From Anaerolineales bacterium UBA2181 (GTDB taxonomy: Bacteria; Chloroflexota; Anaerolineae; Promineifilales; UBA4811), in assembly GCA_002328075.1 (NCBI GenBank), contig DCVT01000005.1, positions 1 through 17,283 of the forward strand: 17,283 nucleotides of DNA, read 5' to 3'. This document shows positions 13,601-17,283 of the stretch, in pieces. Position 1 is the first letter of the stretch. Each line of letters begins with the position of its first letter. The notes under the pieces were generated by a model. The model saw only the letters and a list, made by a program, of their open reading frames with translations, was not told where the DNA came from and searched no databases. A program made the translations under genes and the position numbers.

Positions 13601-16600
13601 AGGAGTGGGGCTGCACCTGGACCTACTATAGCGAGGGGAACGTCGTGCCGCCGGGCATGGAAGCGGTGCACTGCGCCGGGCTGGAGGAGCCTGCAGACCA
13701 GGTCATGGTGTACCTGGATGGCGTGCTCGCCGCTAACGTCAGCGATCCGCCGGCCAACGAGGTCACGCTGTCTGCCCATATCGGGGGGCTTGACATCGGC
13801 AACCACGCGCTGGAGGTTCGCGCTTACGCTTCCGACAATACCATGAAAGCGGTCCAGCGCACACTGATCGTCGAAAAGGGGACGCGCGATTTGGCGGTGG
13901 CCCGCAAGGTAACCCGGGTCGGTCACTATCTGGAGATTGCCCTCACCGTCAGCAACATCGGAACGCTGCCGGCAACGGTCCATCGCGTGGACGATTTCAT
14001 TGTCGGCTTGCAGCAGGTCGACCAGAACACCAGCAGTCTGGCTGTGTCGGGCGAGCTATCGGGATGGTATGACCAACCCAACGGCGTGAGGAAGAATTGG
14101 GTCAAAATCACGCCCAAGACCGGCGGGGTTGCGGGAAGGATCCTGAATCCGGGCCAATCCACCACCGTCTCGTACATCGCTGTCCCTGTTCTCTACCAGA
14201 CTGCCCGTCTACCCCGAATCGGTGAAGATGAGGTGGTCACGGTTCATACCTGGGACAACGGTTGGTCCTACCATGAGTTCTATGTGCCTGCCACCGGCAT
14301 CTACGAGCCCGACGGAAGCCAGCACTCGATTCAAGATGGCTGGGTGAGCGCCGTTTTCAGAGCCGATTACATCATCGTCACCAATCCTAGGCGCATCTAT
14401 GATCACTATGGCGGTGTCGGGGTCAAGTGGAAGGTTGAGAACCTCTTTTCGCGGATGGCGGAACTGGCCACCCTGCAACAGGGGGTGTTGGGCTTTGTAA
14501 ATGACTACGACCATTTTGTGGTGGACAATTTGGTGGAACCGGGTGGCTACTGGCGGAACATGCTCAACCCGATTTTCAGGACCAAGGACATGGGATACAT
14601 GTTGCTGGTCGGAGAGACCGAGATCATTCCGGCCAAACACGCTGGCCACGGTGAATTTGCCACCACTCTCACCGCCGATCACGTCGAGCACTCTGACCTG
14701 GCCTACGCCGATACGACCGGCGAGACGGCCCGGCCTGAACTGGTGGTTGGACGGGTCATAGGCGACCACATCGATCGGTTGCGCGCCTACCTGGGCAACG
14801 TGATCAAAGTGTACCGGGGAGATCCCGGGCACGAGTTCAATCGCCAACGCGCCATGCTGGTCAGCGGACGGGGGGAGGGGACCACATCGAACTTTGTTCC
14901 CAACGTCAATGAAGTCGCGTCTACCCTCTCCTACGACGGCTGGGACGTCTCCAAGATCCATTGGTTGGACTATGGTGACTATGATAGCTATGCGGAGCAG
15001 GGATTGGTCTTTACGCAGACTCTTCCCAACCAGGATGTCGTCTTTTACCGCGATCACGGAAACCAAGACTCTTGGCACGCGATAGGTACCGGCCACGTGC
15101 CCGAGTTCGACTTTGGTGACGTCCATCCCTTTGCCTTCGGGGTCGCCTGCCTATCTGGGAACTATGAGCGGGGCGACGACTCGAATCTGGCCGAGGAGTT
15201 TCTCTATCGGGGCGCCGGGTTGTTCGTCGGAGCCACGCAAGTCTCGCATCGAGGCACCAATGACGAGGCGGCCAAGCGTTTCTTCAACAACTGGGATCCA
15301 GACGAGACCATCGGGCAGATCATCAACTCGACCAAACGCCACGTTTGGGGACAGGATCTGGGTTTCGATCACGGCAAGATGTGGGCCTACGAGTACAACA
15401 TCTACGGGTGCCCCAAGTACGGCCGCATGGAAGAGCCGGGCGGCCGGGCGCCGGACCCCGACTGGAACCCGGCGTCGGTGGTCTCGCGCCAACCGGAGGC
15501 CACCACCATCCGGGTCACCCTGCCAGCCTATGAGGTGACGACCATCGAAGGCTTGGACCGGATCATCCTTGCCGACGGGGGGCGACTCCTGGATCCAGGG
15601 TACCCCGAGGTGCCGCTCTGGGTGGCCACCAGCCGCTTTTCGGCCGGCATCCGCGTCCAAGATGTGCGGTTGACCAGCCGGCGGGTGGGTGCGGTCCAGA
15701 CCGGCCTGCTGCTGGGGTATCACCAGCCCAAGAACGACTGCCAGGGTTGCCCGCAGATCGACCCGGTGGATCCGGTCTGGTGGGACGGCTGGTGGCCCGC
15801 GCTCGAACCCGAGTATGACTGGTGGGCGGAGGAAAACCACGACGGCAGCACTACGCTGTTCATCCGCATCCTGCCCTTCCACGTCTTCTCCGACACCTAC
15901 ACGACGCTGTACCACAACGGCTTTACCTTTGAGGTCGACACCATCAAGACCGGGGTCAGCATCGGTTATTGGAGGGCGGAGGAATCGAATGTCGCTCAGG
16001 ACGATGGCACCACCTTGGCACTGGCGCTGACCAATACCGGCAGCCCGCTGGACGTGGTTGTGCAGACCACGCTGCGCAACGCCGCCGACAAGGTGGTGGG
16101 CGGCTTGCCCCTGGAGACGCTGGAGCGTCTGAGCGGGTCGGCCACCGTCAGCCTCACCCTGGATACCCATGGATACCCGGTAGGCGATTACAAGGTAGTG
16201 GTCGAGCTGCTGGACACCGGCGGCCGGCTGCTGGACTCGGCCGGCACCGATATCTCGCTGGGAATCTATGCGGCCGAGGTCACCGCACTATCGGCCGCGC
16301 CGGACTTGCTGGAGCCCGGAACCCCGGTGACCCTCTCGCTGACCATCGCGAACCGCGGCAGCGTGCCGCTGACCGGCACTGCGGTTCTGCTGATCCAACC
16401 ATTGGAAGGGCTGACCACCACCGCCAGGATCACGGTGCCCTTTGCTAACCTGGGCACCGGCCGGCCCGTGATCCTGACCGCCGGGTGGGATAGCACGGGC
16501 GCGGAACCGGGTGCGTATCGTGTTCTGGGGTACGCCCAATACATGGGCATGACCACCCAGCCGATCACCACGCCGGTCACCCTTTATCAGACTCCGGTGG

Positions 16601-17124
16601 TCGCCTTTTACCTGAGTCCCCGCAGCGGAGTCGCGCCGTTGCGGGTGACATTCGAGAACCTTACCACGGGCACCTACGACGCCTGCCTGTGGGATTGGGG
16701 TGACGGCGGCAGCTCGAACCAGTGTTTCAGTCCGGTCTACACCTACACTGTGCCGGGCACGTACTCGGTCACGCTGGCAGTGACCGGTCCGGGCGGAACC
16801 GTATCCGATGCCCTTCACAGGGCAGTCACGGTCTACCAACCGGTGGCAGCCGACTTTGCGGCCGACGTCACCACCGGACGGGCTCCGCTGACGGTGTGGT
16901 TCACCTTCCAGGCAACCGGCGACTATGACACCTGTACCTGGTCCTTTGGCGACGGGGGCACCGGTAACAAATGCCTTGACGTGTCGCACATCTATGAGCG
17001 GGCCGGGTCCTTTGACGTCTCGCTGACCGTCTCCGGCAACGGCGGCCAGGACACGGAGAGCAAGAGAGGGTACATCGTGGTCACCGGCACGTATTTCGTC
17101 TATCTGCCGGTGGTGATGCGATAA
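10699..17124 (+). CDS. Large secreted gingipain-like (C25) cysteine peptidase with DNRLRE, CARDB and PKD modules
   Basis: 2141 residues. Signal peptide 1-29, likely cut after TGQA. Two DNRLRE (CBM96-type) domains at ~70-237 and ~241-424 (NNNYGG / STNFGG...RDWV / RQWL). PKD-like domains follow at ~432-516 and 523-613, a CARDB-type domain ~618-715, an Fn3-like domain ~728-815, and Ig-like or CARDB-like modules to ~1200. The peptidase core is ~1220-1575: FYRDHGNQDSW supplies catalytic His1453 and GVACLSG supplies Cys1484, the clan CD His/Cys dyad of gingipains. Residues ~1603-1665 resemble the gingipain propeptide (LPAYEVTTIEGLDRI, YPEVPLW, IRVQDVRL) but lie after the catalytic domain. Then a CARDB-like domain (~1860-1960), two PKD domains (~1965-2045, 2050-2130) and the ending YFVYLPVVMR, a tail I associate with secreted Chloroflexota proteins. 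Start ATG 10699 is set by AGGAGG. Likely an extracellular or surface protease; substrate unknown. Confidence 0.93.
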   Translation: MGQRATKIGLLFFSIFSIVLIALTDTGQAAPVASGPQRVSGEPIPLLDATQDVPQTGNLSPAATAVAQNYVITVKSSADTYLDQAYPNNNYGGLDALKVSGASGAWASSLFRFNLAGLLPPTARVISATLSVRAVDLRETDGAEADPLWVQALAVTSDWNEYTVTFNTAPNSSPRGDGPAWVDASDWQQVPVTEIVRDWVAGVVSNHGIGLIPYLGIGQRHFRSRESPFDPYLTVVFAVRQEFQANKDTYVDKEAPSTNFGGSTELKVIAGSPTAEAYTLVEFDLSGIPADTDVISATLLLYSELNRGGTPASTEETAPPSLGDRGPAGGAALYVDAIVSGSDWTEMGVAWNGRPGSVYLNDPSSPDFVTNGWTALNVTNIVRQWLDEGLDNDGFLVRSEASTVIHYYFTSREGLAAPRLIIDYGPEIPPPCTPVTGAAIDGITVGQTGIPYHFSAAIYPAGAGPVTGRSWTADGQMGTVTGDEVDYAWHLPGEKQITHTIDHCGGTTYAHHTVTIQEPPAGCDVGIDRVSVTGPLVVATGVSNLFQANGGPMGATTPITFSWIATEQTPTTVAGSSLSSSRTFAWAVAGTKTIQVTAENCGGAAVATKPVEVIAPALLPDLAVTSAWYDKTAHEAYAVIENVGQTTAPANHWIDLIVGGVVEQHLPFEDRLEPGSIAIQTIPYTLACSGQAAVQVVADATGLIAEMQEANNAWQDTWQCDQLPPDITSGPTVSDISETGATIQFETNEACASWVRYSHLSYVTPERTDGPAGATVHAIRLAGLANKATYHFQAFCADPDLNTVNSADLTFQTLPPGSDPPTILDAWIHSYDYPYYEYYGLYAELRNDDAAAWTDRVEFYLDNDLVGTRYNSYLPAGKFNPSYWVFISPFHLGYSREDFFAQHQLTVRAYASVSGNYSSLTRYIQPPAAYRPIDMWVFDPNDNHTIYVSGDSVPIGTQLAVTVRAAQQEWGCTWTYYSEGNVVPPGMEAVHCAGLEEPADQVMVYLDGVLAANVSDPPANEVTLSAHIGGLDIGNHALEVRAYASDNTMKAVQRTLIVEKGTRDLAVARKVTRVGHYLEIALTVSNIGTLPATVHRVDDFIVGLQQVDQNTSSLAVSGELSGWYDQPNGVRKNWVKITPKTGGVAGRILNPGQSTTVSYIAVPVLYQTARLPRIGEDEVVTVHTWDNGWSYHEFYVPATGIYEPDGSQHSIQDGWVSAVFRADYIIVTNPRRIYDHYGGVGVKWKVENLFSRMAELATLQQGVLGFVNDYDHFVVDNLVEPGGYWRNMLNPIFRTKDMGYMLLVGETEIIPAKHAGHGEFATTLTADHVEHSDLAYADTTGETARPELVVGRVIGDHIDRLRAYLGNVIKVYRGDPGHEFNRQRAMLVSGRGEGTTSNFVPNVNEVASTLSYDGWDVSKIHWLDYGDYDSYAEQGLVFTQTLPNQDVVFYRDHGNQDSWHAIGTGHVPEFDFGDVHPFAFGVACLSGNYERGDDSNLAEEFLYRGAGLFVGATQVSHRGTNDEAAKRFFNNWDPDETIGQIINSTKRHVWGQDLGFDHGKMWAYEYNIYGCPKYGRMEEPGGRAPDPDWNPASVVSRQPEATTIRVTLPAYEVTTIEGLDRIILADGGRLLDPGYPEVPLWVATSRFSAGIRVQDVRLTSRRVGAVQTGLLLGYHQPKNDCQGCPQIDPVDPVWWDGWWPALEPEYDWWAEENHDGSTTLFIRILPFHVFSDTYTTLYHNGFTFEVDTIKTGVSIGYWRAEESNVAQDDGTTLALALTNTGSPLDVVVQTTLRNAADKVVGGLPLETLERLSGSATVSLTLDTHGYPVGDYKVVVELLDTGGRLLDSAGTDISLGIYAAEVTALSAAPDLLEPGTPVTLSLTIANRGSVPLTGTAVLLIQPLEGLTTTARITVPFANLGTGRPVILTAGWDSTGAEPGAYRVLGYAQYMGMTTQPITTPVTLYQTPVVAFYLSPRSGVAPLRVTFENLTTGTYDACLWDWGDGGSSNQCFSPVYTYTVPGTYSVTLAVTGPGGTVSDALHRAVTVYQPVAADFAADVTTGRAPLTVWFTFQATGDYDTCTWSFGDGGTGNKCLDVSHIYERAGSFDVSLTVSGNGGQDTESKRGYIVVTGTYFVYLPVVMR

Positions 17125-17132
17125 CCGCGAGT

Positions 17133-17156
17133 CCCCGGCCGGCCGCTCGGCCGGGG
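17133..17156 (+). terminator. GC-rich hairpin after the large peptidase gene
   Basis: CCCCGGCCG (17133-17141) pairs perfectly with CGGCCGGGG (17148-17156) around a 6-base loop, starting 9 bases after the stop codon. No T-run follows, so it is a possible terminator of the kind seen in GC-rich genomes, not a classical intrinsic one. The remaining ~125 bases to the window end show no gene. Confidence 0.5.
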
Positions 17157-17283
17157 CAAGCTCTTGGAACGCCGGTCCCCGGGCAATGCTCAAGGGGGTG
17201 CTGGCAGCCCCGGTTGGCCCGTCCTCCCGGGTAGGTTGGATCTGGTGTCTCGCAGACCCTAGGATCTGCGCACAATCCCCTGC

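Noticed and set aside
1..17283. CRISPR array, tRNA or insertion-sequence ends
   Set aside because: I looked for evenly spaced repeats, cloverleaf-like segments and transposase-like frames with terminal inverted repeats and found none. The only large repeats are the FAS1 duplication and the peptidase paralogue fragments.

Overview
The window is 17.3 kb of GC-rich bacterial DNA. No rRNA, tRNA or other taxonomic marker is present. The protein repertoire suggests a Chloroflexota bacterium (Anaerolineae/Caldilineae-like): a lipoprotein with Thr-Pro-rich linkers and an SH3 domain, a secreted tandem fasciclin protein, a TIR-WD40 protein, and very large secreted multidomain proteins ending in Y/FLPVVMR. 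This placement is inference.

Layout. The left edge (1-413, +) holds an internal fragment of a gingipain-like protein whose full-length relative lies at the right end. Next come a minus-strand lipoprotein gene (559-1410) with a clear sigma70-type promoter, a roughly 0.9 kb stretch without recognisable genes, and a minus-strand gene for a secreted protein made of two almost identical FAS1 domains, with its own promoter and a strong intrinsic terminator.

The centre (9542 down to 3810, minus strand) is a compact three-gene operon: a 59-residue Cys/His protein, a two-TM channel-like protein with two Rossmann/RCK units and four RyR-like repeats, and a TIR-TM-WD40 protein with 14 WD repeats. The second and third genes overlap by 4 bp, and the first and second are 1 bp apart if the TTG start is used. 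It resembles a signalling or effector system. TIR domains can make cyclic ADP-ribose-type nucleotides from NAD+, and the neighbouring gene carries the domain named after the ryanodine receptor on a predicted ion channel. This is the best candidate for an undescribed system here, but its function is inferred only from domains and gene order.

To the right of the operon lie a broken ArsR-family regulator (in-frame TAA, lost C-terminus) and, directly abutting it, the last 47 codons of a second gingipain/PKD paralogue. The left-edge fragment and this C-terminal fragment have the same orientation and flank about 9.9 kb, so the operon, FAS1 and lipoprotein genes may occupy the site of a disrupted paralogue. 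The right 6.4 kb is one intact plus-strand gene for a 2141-residue secreted C25-type (gingipain-like) cysteine peptidase with DNRLRE, CARDB, Fn3-like and PKD modules.
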